Shown: positions 46,822-55,026 of the stretch, in pieces
How positions within the stretch are numbered: position 1 is the first letter of the stretch
How the letters are laid out: every line of letters begins with the position of its first letter
Assembly: GCA_026391835.1 (NCBI GenBank)
Contig: JAPLDF010000041.1
Location: 1-64,000 of the forward strand
Length of the DNA: 64,000 nucleotides
Source: Bacteroidota bacterium
GTDB taxonomy: Bacteria > Bacteroidota > Bacteroidia > Bacteroidales > FEN-979
Direction: 5' to 3'
The notes under the pieces: generated by a model
The model's database searches: none
What the model was told of the DNA's origin: nothing
Seen by the model: the letters and a program-made list of their open reading frames with translations, nothing else
Program-made: the position numbers and the translations under genes

Positions 46822-47910
46822 ATGCATATCGTGAAAACAAGTTTATTAAACAGGAATTTCAGCTTGAGCGTTACTTCGCTTGTGATGATGTTTTTGTTTT
46901 GCAGCTTGGTCATGAAGGCACAATCCCCCGGCCTTTCGCTCGGGAAAGTGGGCGTATGCAATAATACAACTGTTTTAATACCTTTAACAGGAAACAATTT
47001 ATCCAATATCGGCGCAATCACCCTCTTTATCAATTACGATTCACTTTCCCTTTCGTTCAATGCCATCGAAAATGTAGATCCGCAGTTAACGAATGGCCTC
47101 ATATTTAATAAACTGTCAAACCCTCCCAGGATCGCAATTGTTTGGAGTAAAACGTCCGGGGCTAATTTTCAGAACTCAACCCTGCTGAATTTAAAGTTTG
47201 ATATTTTACAAAAAACCGGGAACGTGGGTTTTGTTAAAGGCAACTGTGAAATTGCCAACATTGCATTGCCCCCTGAAGTTCTCACTGTCGGTTACACTGA
47301 CGGGTCGATATTTGAGGCCACCCCTGTCATTTCATCCGAACCTGAGAATAAAACAGTGCCATCCCAGTCAAATGCTGTTTTTCAGGTTGTCTCACCAAAT
47401 GCTTCGGGCTATTCCTGGCAAGAAACCCGAAATGACGGGATACTCTGGTCGAACCTTTCTGAAACAACCAGGTATTCAGGAACACAAACAAATACATTGA
47501 CACTCAGGCAGGTTCCTGCAGGGTATGACAATTTCATGTACCGCTGCATCCTTAGCTCCAACAGTTGTCTTTCAATTTCCGCATCTGCAAAATTGTCTGT
47601 TGATTCTCTTGCCGGTATTGCCGGGCAACCTTCACGGCCAATTTTACATCTCACAAATAGCCCTAATCCGTTTTCAGGACAAACGACCATTGAGTATTCT
47701 GTTCCGGGAAACGGCAATGCAACCATAAAGATTTTTTCCATGACCGGGCAGATCATGGGCAAACCCGTTGACAGGGTGCATGTAGCCGGGCTTTACCGGG
47801 TAGAAGATAATTTAGTATATTTGCCGGCAGGTGTTTATTTTTGCCAATATGTGTTCAAAGGCACTGCCGGGGTGTACGAATCCTATCGAAAAATGATCAA
47901 AATCAATTAA
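46822..47910 (+). CDS. Cohesin-like, Ig-like and T9SS-domain surface protein (b)
   Basis: A 362-residue paralogue of the preceding gene with the same order of domains. It has a signal sequence (VTSLVMMFLFCSLVMKAQ) and a cohesin-like domain (~33-165; VCNNTTVLIPLTGNNLSNIG, ITLFINYDSLSLSF, VLTVGYTDGSI). An Ig-like domain follows (~170-270; GYSWQETRNDGILWSNLSE, NFMYRCILSSNSC) and a T9SS sorting domain (NSPNPFSGQTTIEYSV, GVYFCQYVF). Being next to its paralogue it looks like a tandem duplication. The two copies have diverged well beyond recent duplication. It lies 23 bases after the first copy. Confidence 0.8.
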   Translation: MHIVKTSLLNRNFSLSVTSLVMMFLFCSLVMKAQSPGLSLGKVGVCNNTTVLIPLTGNNLSNIGAITLFINYDSLSLSFNAIENVDPQLTNGLIFNKLSNPPRIAIVWSKTSGANFQNSTLLNLKFDILQKTGNVGFVKGNCEIANIALPPEVLTVGYTDGSIFEATPVISSEPENKTVPSQSNAVFQVVSPNASGYSWQETRNDGILWSNLSETTRYSGTQTNTLTLRQVPAGYDNFMYRCILSSNSCLSISASAKLSVDSLAGIAGQPSRPILHLTNSPNPFSGQTTIEYSVPGNGNATIKIFSMTGQIMGKPVDRVHVAGLYRVEDNLVYLPAGVYFCQYVFKGTAGVYESYRKMIKIN

Positions 47911-47975
47911 AAATAAACAATCATATATACGACCCATTGAACCTATAAAAATTAATAACAATAAAAATAAATACC

Positions 47976-50123
47976 ATGATGAGAAAATTTACTTTTACAC
48001 TGCTGATGGTGTTGGTTTTCGGATCTTTATCATTCGGACAATACACCGCAATGCTGCAAACTGTTACTGCTAGCCCCAATGAGAACGTATCCGTTAACCT
48101 TACCGTTACCGGGTTCTCCAGCATTAACTCATTCCAATTCTACATTCAGGTTGACCCGGCCGTGTTGACATTTCAAAATGTCACCAATTTTCTGCCTGCT
48201 CAACAAGCCAACATGACTGTTGGAGCGTCCGGAGGAAATGTAATAACCATTGTCTGGACAAACCCAACTCCTACTTCATTTGCACCGGGCACATTGTTGA
48301 CACTAAACTTTAAATATAACGGATTAACAAGCCCAATTGCTTTTCAGCCCTCAAACTGTGAGGTTGCAAAATTGGTTGGCGTAACCCCGGTTGTGCTAAC
48401 CGGCACCTTCACCGATGGTGCAATCAGTCCTGTTACCAGTAACACTGCGCAGGCAAACATAGGTCACATCACAGCGCCCCTGGGAACTGTTGTTGTACCT
48501 GTTACTTACACTGGTTTCCCCACCAATGTTGGCTCGATTACACAAAGAATTTCCTACGATCCTACAAAACTTACATACATCAGCACTACAGGAACGGGAA
48601 ATTTAACCGGCTCAACTGCTGCTCTTTCTGCAGGAGTCGTTATCATAACCTGGACAAACCCATTGGGTAAGGACATCAATACCAGCCAGTTCAACCTGAA
48701 CTTCAGCTATACGACCCTTGCCACAACCAATGTCAATTTCAGCACCGGATGCGTGATCACCACCACAACCCCTGTAACAAATATTCCTGTAACCTATAAC
48801 AATGGCAGTGTTGCCCCTGGTGTTCCGATAACAGCTTTTGCTTCGATGCCTGCAATTACCACGGGTGTACAGGGACAAGTGGTTGACGTTCCGCTTACCT
48901 TCACAGGAATGCCAGCCGGTACCAATAATTTTGATATCAAATTGGTCTATGACAATCCACGGATGTCATTCATCGGCGTATTCAACCCATTATATCCTAT
49001 TACCACCTATGCTTCAGGTAGCAATATCAACATAGTTTATACAGGTGCCGCACCTTCCATCAACGGACAATTCCTGGTGCTGCGTTTTATGTATAATGGT
49101 GTAGGTACGGCCAACATTAATTTCGCAAACGGAACCCAGTTCTCGAATGGCAGTCCGGTCAGTGTCGGATATACAAACGGATCTGTTTCCCCAGCTCCGG
49201 CAATTGTAAATGCAAACATTGCTTTCGTAAATGCGACCAGTCCATCCTCAGTGGCAGTACCTGTTACATTTAACAACATCCCCGTAGGAACGGAAATTGG
49301 TGCAGTGACCATGAATATAGGATTTGATGCAACAAAACTCACCTATGTGAATGCCTCGAATCCTCATGGTGCTACGATTCAGCTGACTGGAAACATACTT
49401 CACATTGCATGGAGCAACACATTGCCTACCATTGTCAACGGATCAGCCTTTGTTACACTCAATTTCCTTTATTCCGCTTCAGGTAACGCTACGACACAAA
49501 TCATTTTCAAGGATGGTTGCCAGTTGGCCAATATGGCCGGTACAATTGTTCCAGCCAACTGGAATTATGGCGGAATAAACGTGAATTTACAATACACCAT
49601 CAGTGGTCACCTTGAGTACAACAGTGCACCCCTGGCAAATGGTCCTATCGCAGGCGCAACTATTTATATCAAGGACGGACCTGAACCTGTACCTCCTGCT
49701 GTTGCACCTGTTCCAAATGTAATTGCAACGACAACAACTGACGCTTCTGGTTTTTACACGGTTAATGTTCTCAACGGAACCTACTACATTTACGCTTCAA
49801 GTACAGGCGTTTGGACTGGTGTTGACCAGGGTGATGTCATTAATTTAAGACGATATATCGCCGGTTTGACCAGTACCATCGATCCACCCAATGGAGGTCC
49901 GCTGAGAGTTCGTGCTGCAGATATCAACCAGGACGGAGCTGTGGATAACGGTGATGTTATCCCGTTACGCCGCAGAATTGCTGGTCTTACACCAAATGCA
50001 AATTATCTGGCGCCAGATTGGTTATTCGAGAACCCTGCCATCATAGTTAACAACGCGAACCTTCCTGGCACCAATTTTCTTGGTATTGTTTCAGGGGATG
50101 TTAACGGAACATATCCGTACTAG
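47976..50123 (+). CDS. Four-cohesin-like plus dockerin protein without T9SS signal
   Basis: A 715-residue exported protein. A signal sequence (LLMVLVFGSLSFGQ) is followed by four cohesin-like domains at ~20-150, ~155-278, ~280-410 and ~412-538. Each ends in a motif such as TFTDGAISPV, TYNNGSVAPG or GYTNGSVSPA. A CNA_B/CarboxypepD_reg-like domain (~540-610) leads to two dockerin-like calcium-loop helices (VDQGDVINLRRYIAGLT and ADINQDGAVDNGDVIPLRRR), then GDVNGTYPY at the C-terminus. No T9SS sorting domain is present. Alternating binding partners in one chain is the logic of a scaffoldin. The related C-terminal segment occurs in the giant SprB protein. Confidence 0.82.
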   Translation: MMRKFTFTLLMVLVFGSLSFGQYTAMLQTVTASPNENVSVNLTVTGFSSINSFQFYIQVDPAVLTFQNVTNFLPAQQANMTVGASGGNVITIVWTNPTPTSFAPGTLLTLNFKYNGLTSPIAFQPSNCEVAKLVGVTPVVLTGTFTDGAISPVTSNTAQANIGHITAPLGTVVVPVTYTGFPTNVGSITQRISYDPTKLTYISTTGTGNLTGSTAALSAGVVIITWTNPLGKDINTSQFNLNFSYTTLATTNVNFSTGCVITTTTPVTNIPVTYNNGSVAPGVPITAFASMPAITTGVQGQVVDVPLTFTGMPAGTNNFDIKLVYDNPRMSFIGVFNPLYPITTYASGSNINIVYTGAAPSINGQFLVLRFMYNGVGTANINFANGTQFSNGSPVSVGYTNGSVSPAPAIVNANIAFVNATSPSSVAVPVTFNNIPVGTEIGAVTMNIGFDATKLTYVNASNPHGATIQLTGNILHIAWSNTLPTIVNGSAFVTLNFLYSASGNATTQIIFKDGCQLANMAGTIVPANWNYGGINVNLQYTISGHLEYNSAPLANGPIAGATIYIKDGPEPVPPAVAPVPNVIATTTTDASGFYTVNVLNGTYYIYASSTGVWTGVDQGDVINLRRYIAGLTSTIDPPNGGPLRVRAADINQDGAVDNGDVIPLRRRIAGLTPNANYLAPDWLFENPAIIVNNANLPGTNFLGIVSGDVNGTYPY

Positions 50124-50163
50124 ATAATCGACATATTATTGTAACTTTAAAATATTCAAACAT

Positions 50164-52257
50164 ATGAAAATTAACTTTATGAATTTCGTAAAAGGCCTTC
50201 TAGTGCTCTTTATTGGATTTTGCTCTCTTATAACGTTGGGCCAAGATCCACAAGCACCAACCGCTGTCAGTTCAATCACTTTAGGAACTGATCTGACTGG
50301 ACTTAATGTAGGCGATATTGTTCATATTCCTGTCATTTTAAATACAGCAACTGGACCAAATAAACCAATTGCATCAGCAATTATCTATATTGACTACAAT
50401 ACTAATGTATTATCACCACTTGGACCTGATGGAATCACCTTAGAATATGGAGGTTCAACTTACAATCCATTTTTTGGTGGCGTAGGAAATAATAGGCTTG
50501 TAATTTTATGGGAATCTCCAACTCTTGGTAATGTCAATTTAGTCAATAAGGAAATTGCAACATTGGATTTTATTTATATCGGTGGAACTACCACAGCAAT
50601 GCACCTTAGACATTCTCCAGATGCAGGTAATTTATGCTCATTTGCAGATATTAATGGAGTAGTGACTATCAGTTCTTTCACAGACAAGACTATTTCAGGG
50701 GCTGCTTCAGGAACATATGATCTACATTCAGTTGCAACAGGTGGCCCATTTGACTGGAATGATCAATTTGCCTGGACAGAAGGCAAAACCCCATCAGTTG
50801 CATCCAACATTTTTATTACTGGTGAAGAAATGCAACTTTTCATGAACACTCCCAACTACACAATAATCCCGAAATGTAATAATTTGACAATCAACCCAAT
50901 CGGCCAATTCACAATCGCATCAGGAATTTCACTAGCAGTTGCAGGAAATCTCCTTATCGAAAGTAATCCAACAGGAACCGGCTCACTCTTAAATGCAGGT
51001 ACTCTTACTGTTACCGGTACAACTTCTGCACAGCGTTATGTCACTGCGAACTGGAGCATTGGTTTCCCAAATTCATCGACGCTCTGGCATTATGTTTCTT
51101 CGCCAGTTAACGATGCAACCATTGCAACTTTTATGGGCAGCCTGTTGAACAAATGGAATGAACCAAGTAATTATTGGGATACGCTCACAAAGCCAACCAC
51201 AATTCCTCTTGTTCCCGGAATTGGATATGGACTTGCAAAACTTGCACCGAACGGGATTGTTACCTTTACAGGCTCGCATTTGAACAACAATGCATCCTAT
51301 TCACCTGCTGTAGCATACAGTGGTGCTTCCTATGGGTGGAATCTCCTCGGAAATCCTTATCCATGCGCCATTAGCTGGGCTTTAATAGGCAAGACAAATG
51401 TTAATGGTGCTGTTTATACGTGGAATGCGGCTACGGGAAACTATTTTTCCTACGCTAGTGGAGTTGGAACACTTACAGGTGGGATCATTCCTGCTGAACA
51501 AGCATTTTTCGTACAGGCCAATGCAGCTTCACCATCCGTTACGATTCCGGCTGCTGCCAGGTTGCATTCAGATATTTTACTTTACAAGAACAGCATAGAA
51601 AACCTGCTTACACTGAAAGTTAAGGGCAGCGAAGCATCCGAAGATATTGCTTTCATCCATTTCAGGCCTGAAGCCACTGCCGGATTTGACCAGGAATATG
51701 ACGCCTATAAAATGTTTGGCATGGAAGATGCGCCACAACTTTATTCAATCACCCCTTCTGAAAATCTCACAATCAACTCATTGCCTGATGTAACTTCACG
51801 TCCGACTGTTGCCATGGGATTAAAGGTTGGCCTGAGTGGCACCTATACGTTAACAGCTTCCGATCTCGGCACATTTGCTGCCGGCTCCGACATCTTCCTG
51901 GAAGATGTTCTGACAAGCAATGTTCAGAACCTGAATTCGAACCCGGTTTACACTTTTTCAGCAGCCCCCGGAGATGTTACACACAGGTTTAACATTCACT
52001 TCGCACCTGTTGGTGTATCTGACCACAAAACATCCGGAGTTAAAATTTACAGCAACGAAAGTACTGTTTATGTTAACATACCTGCAGACATGAAAGGCAA
52101 CATCGTTGTTTATAACATGCTTGGAACTGAAATCACAAGGACAACCATACAGGCCTATTCCCTGAATAAAATCAATTTGAATGTACCTACAGGAATTTAC
52201 CTTGTTAAAGTTGATGGCGATTCCAATACGAATGCCGGGAAAGTCTTTATCAAGTAA
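50164..52257 (+). CDS. Cohesin-like T9SS-domain surface protein (c)
   Basis: A 697-residue exported protein. It has a signal sequence (GLLVLFIGFCSLITLGQ) and a cohesin-like domain (~35-170; VGDIVHIPVILNTATG, ASAIIYIDYNTNVLS). A beta-helix-like segment (~205-305; FDWNDQFAWTEGKTPSVASN, CNNLTINPIGQFTI) leads into a large beta-rich domain (WHYVSSPVNDATIATFM), and then a T9SS sorting domain (GVKIYSNESTVYVNI, GIYLVKVDG). The G8-like layout of the middle segment resembles the T9SS-exported putative adhesins of Bacteroidota. It lies 40 bases after the multi-cohesin gene. The start could also be MNFVKGLLV, seven codons later. Confidence 0.8.
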   Translation: MKINFMNFVKGLLVLFIGFCSLITLGQDPQAPTAVSSITLGTDLTGLNVGDIVHIPVILNTATGPNKPIASAIIYIDYNTNVLSPLGPDGITLEYGGSTYNPFFGGVGNNRLVILWESPTLGNVNLVNKEIATLDFIYIGGTTTAMHLRHSPDAGNLCSFADINGVVTISSFTDKTISGAASGTYDLHSVATGGPFDWNDQFAWTEGKTPSVASNIFITGEEMQLFMNTPNYTIIPKCNNLTINPIGQFTIASGISLAVAGNLLIESNPTGTGSLLNAGTLTVTGTTSAQRYVTANWSIGFPNSSTLWHYVSSPVNDATIATFMGSLLNKWNEPSNYWDTLTKPTTIPLVPGIGYGLAKLAPNGIVTFTGSHLNNNASYSPAVAYSGASYGWNLLGNPYPCAISWALIGKTNVNGAVYTWNAATGNYFSYASGVGTLTGGIIPAEQAFFVQANAASPSVTIPAAARLHSDILLYKNSIENLLTLKVKGSEASEDIAFIHFRPEATAGFDQEYDAYKMFGMEDAPQLYSITPSENLTINSLPDVTSRPTVAMGLKVGLSGTYTLTASDLGTFAAGSDIFLEDVLTSNVQNLNSNPVYTFSAAPGDVTHRFNIHFAPVGVSDHKTSGVKIYSNESTVYVNIPADMKGNIVVYNMLGTEITRTTIQAYSLNKINLNVPTGIYLVKVDGDSNTNAGKVFIK

Positions 52258-52311
52258 TCTTCCGAAAAGGTCGGGTTAGTTAAAACATTAGAAAATTAAA
52301 AACACATATAT

Positions 52312-52560
52312 ATGAAAAAGATCAAATTGGTTTTTATTCTGCTAGCAATATTCGCCTTGCCATTAATTTCTTTGCCTGATCCTCCGGGCCCTCCGGGTAG
52401 TGGCGGCACTGCCGGTGGCGGTGGTGGTCAAACTCCGGTTGGTGCTCCGATTGATGGCGGCCTGGGCATCCTGCTTGCCCTTGGATTGGGTTATGGCGGT
52501 AAAAAGCTCTACAATGCCCGTAAACTCAAGCATGAGAACATTGCTGAACCTGAGAATTAG
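52312..52560 (+). CDS. Short PID-CTERM sorting-domain protein
   Basis: An 82-residue exported protein. A signal sequence (KLVFILLAIFALPLISL) leads to a short Pro/Gly-rich linker (DPPGPPGSGGTAGGGGGQTP). The C-terminus (PIDGGLGILLALGLGYG, then KKLYNARKLK) matches the PID-CTERM pattern: a PID motif, a hydrophobic stretch and a basic end. PID-CTERM proteins are small Bacteroidota proteins whose sorting is presumed but whose role is unknown. Among cohesin/T9SS genes it may be a small linker or processed peptide. Confidence 0.75.
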   Translation: MKKIKLVFILLAIFALPLISLPDPPGPPGSGGTAGGGGGQTPVGAPIDGGLGILLALGLGYGGKKLYNARKLKHENIAEPEN

Positions 52561-52626
52561 TCAGTCGCATCAGCAGATATTGTTTCATCTTTTTACGCCA
52601 TACGTAATTAGTTTATTTTAATTACA

Positions 52627-52669
52627 ACTTATTGACCTTATTGTAGTTCTTACAATAGGGTCAATAAGT
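52627..52669. other. 19-bp hairpin between the PID-CTERM and PepSY-like genes
   Basis: ACTTATTGACCTTATTGTA pairs with its reverse complement (one G-U wobble) around the loop GTTCT. There is no T-tract after it on the plus strand. It is either a factor-independent terminator in the opposite sense or an mRNA-stability element. Confidence 0.65.
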
Positions 52670-52719
52670 AAATGGACATGGATTCACTAATCAATTTAAT
52701 ATTTTAATAAACAATATTT

Positions 52720-53154
52720 ATGAGAAAATTCATTCTTATCGCGGCTCTTGCTTTTTTCGGAATGTATGGTTTTTCCCAGCAACTGGCTCCAAGCCAGGTT
52801 CCTCAGAATGTCAAGGACCGGCTGCAAGCCAAGTTTCCCCAAACAATTGAAATTCCGGTGGACTGGTCAAAGGAACAGGGAAATTACAAGGCAAGCCTCA
52901 CCATCATGGATTCACCGGCATTTATGGTTCTTGACTCCCTTGGCCGCACCGTGCGGATTGAGCGGAAAATTCATGAATCATATCTTCCCAAAAAGGCCAA
53001 AGCGAAACTCTACAAACTGGATCCTAATTATACAGTTGTGAACGTGATGCAGGTTACCGACAGTAAAGAAAAGATATCATATAAGGCAGTCGTGAAAATA
53101 ACCAACAACTTTTCTTTTGATACCGAAGGAAACACAATTCCAGCTGTAAAATAA
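52720..53154 (+). CDS. PepSY-like exported protein
   Basis: A 144-residue protein with a signal sequence (FILIAALAFFGMYGFSQ) and repeated alpha/beta halves (VPQNVKDRLQAKFPQTIEIPVDWSKEQ, then SYLPKKAKAKLYKLDPNYTVVNV). The spacing of the two VPxxVKxxFxxxxP-like helices is typical of the periplasmic PepSY-like/BLIP-like superfamily common in Bacteroidota. These are presumed to inhibit or modulate proteases or bind ligands, but the function here is unknown. It is separated from the PID-CTERM gene by the 19-bp hairpin. Confidence 0.65.
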   Translation: MRKFILIAALAFFGMYGFSQQLAPSQVPQNVKDRLQAKFPQTIEIPVDWSKEQGNYKASLTIMDSPAFMVLDSLGRTVRIERKIHESYLPKKAKAKLYKLDPNYTVVNVMQVTDSKEKISYKAVVKITNNFSFDTEGNTIPAVK

Positions 53155-53172
53155 GCATAAATCCCTTTTTCA

Positions 53173-54948
53173 TCAAGGGCTGATCAGGTTCCCGGTGCCC
53201 CCGTGTTTATTGAATTCACGGGCAAACCAGGCTGCCGAATCAGCCTTTTTTACGTCGTAATGGTAATAAAGAAACAGGCTGCGGTAAGCTTCGGACAGGT
53301 CAGGTTTCAGGCGTATTGCAAGTTGCCACATTGACGCAGCACGTTCTTTTTCACCCAGGTTTACATAATACAGACCCAGGTTATACGCTACTACACCGTT
53401 TGAAGGATCGTTTGCAAGAGCTTCCTCACACCGTGCTATTGCTTTCACATATGATCCCTTCTGGAAGAACTCATTGCTTGATTCAACACATAAGGTAACA
53501 AAATTCGCGTGGGCTTCAGGGCTGCCATATCCAAGTCTGAAAGCTTCCTTGAAATAAGCATAGGCCTTTTCCAAGTCCTTTTTATCCTGTAATGCAACCA
53601 TACCGAGGTGATATTTGAATTCAGGATATGATTTAATGCTGTCGGCTGTTTGCAGATACTGTTCAAACCGTAAATAGTCCTTTTGTTTAAAATAATACCG
53701 GCCCAGATAGTAGTGAAACCATGCCTTGCCAGGGGCGTATTGAATGGCAGATCCCCAATACGAAATCGCATCCCTGTACTTTTTCTGCTGTACCAGCGAA
53801 GAAACAAACAAGATCACGAGCATGCTGCCAATGATGAAATTATATGTCTTTGTTTTAAGTTCAAACCATTTATCGGGACAAATCGCCAGCAGCATGATAA
53901 GAAATCCAACATAGGGGAGGTAAGTGCGGTGGAGAAGATATTCAAAGCTGTCATTTGCAGCGACCAGCCTGACAAACATATTCGGCAAACAAAAGCCCAG
54001 AAACCAGGCAGCACCGAAAAGAATAACCGGTAGTGAATTCCGGGTTTTCATTTTTATGATAAAAACTGTCACCATGATGGCGGCCAATATTCCGCCAATG
54101 GTATATGCAATTGAAAAGACAGGCGTCACGGGAAGCATAAACGGGAAGAAAAACCTGGAAACGGCTTCCGGCACGAAAGGCAGGTTCCGAAGAAGGGAAG
54201 CGAAACCCTGCTGTCCATCGCTGCGCTGATCAATCGTAATCATCCGGAGGTAGTACCAAAAAGAGAGTACCAATATCCAGGAAAAACAAACAACAAGCAT
54301 CCTGCGGTCAATGACTCTCTCTTTTTTAACCAGAAGCCAAAGGACGAAAAGCACAGGAAAAAGAACTGCAGATTCCTTGGAGAAGATGGCCCCGGCAAAA
54401 CACAGGATATGGGCAACCAGGTATTGAACTTTATTTTCCTTTAGAAACCGCAGAAACATAACAAATGACAGCAACCCAAACAGGGTCACCAAAAGATCGC
54501 CGCGCGCAGGAATCCAGAGCACAGCGTGACCCATCATTGGGTGAACGGCGAAAACCAGTGCCCCGATCAAAGCTTTTTGCTTGCTGAAACCCATAAGTGA
54601 CAATAGCCATAAGAGGCTGACGCATGACAACAAATGATAAACCAGGTTAGCAAAATGATACATGACGGGCGACTTCCCTCCTATTGCCGCATCCAACATG
54701 AACGAAACATTCATGAGCGGACGATAGTAGGGACTCAGGCTGGCAAAGAAGGCATCGGTGCGGAAAGCCTTGCCTAAATTCGCCAGGTGGCTGAGTTTTT
54801 CATAATTGTCAAGCACCAGGATGTCATCATCAAAATAGACGAAACCCAGCCTAAGGGCGGAAATATATAAAAGAAAGGGAACAATTATGACTAGAAGAGC
54901 TGAGTATTGATATATTTTCGATTCTCCGGCAATCAGTTTTTTCTTCAA
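53173..54948 (-). CDS. TMTC-like GT-C glycosyltransferase with TPRs (copy 6)
   Basis: A 591-residue divergent member of the family. The first loop has the acidic triplet VYFDDDILVLDNYEK near residue 39. The second loop reads HPMMGHAVLWIPARGDL, a relaxed version of the HPMHVESVAWIAERKD motif. About ten membrane helices are followed by TPRs from ~400 (WFHYYLGRYYFKQKDYLRFE, VAYNLGLYYVNLGEKERAAS). It is divergent from copy 7 with about 80 bases between starts. The altered motif suggests a different acceptor or donor. Confidence 0.83.
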   Translation of the reverse strand: MKKKLIAGESKIYQYSALLVIIVPFLLYISALRLGFVYFDDDILVLDNYEKLSHLANLGKAFRTDAFFASLSPYYRPLMNVSFMLDAAIGGKSPVMYHFANLVYHLLSCVSLLWLLSLMGFSKQKALIGALVFAVHPMMGHAVLWIPARGDLLVTLFGLLSFVMFLRFLKENKVQYLVAHILCFAGAIFSKESAVLFPVLFVLWLLVKKERVIDRRMLVVCFSWILVLSFWYYLRMITIDQRSDGQQGFASLLRNLPFVPEAVSRFFFPFMLPVTPVFSIAYTIGGILAAIMVTVFIIKMKTRNSLPVILFGAAWFLGFCLPNMFVRLVAANDSFEYLLHRTYLPYVGFLIMLLAICPDKWFELKTKTYNFIIGSMLVILFVSSLVQQKKYRDAISYWGSAIQYAPGKAWFHYYLGRYYFKQKDYLRFEQYLQTADSIKSYPEFKYHLGMVALQDKKDLEKAYAYFKEAFRLGYGSPEAHANFVTLCVESSNEFFQKGSYVKAIARCEEALANDPSNGVVAYNLGLYYVNLGEKERAASMWQLAIRLKPDLSEAYRSLFLYYHYDVKKADSAAWFAREFNKHGGTGNLISP

Positions 54949-55026
54949 CAGTGTTCTGGTTAAAATGGCAGATAAAGGTAGAAATATTTATCATTCAGGA
55001 CAAAATTTGTAAATTCGCTAATTCTA

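Noticed and set aside
44461-52257. Cellulosome
   Set aside because: Cohesin and dockerin-like domains are present, but no cellulases, other glycoside hydrolases or carbohydrate-binding modules occur in the window.
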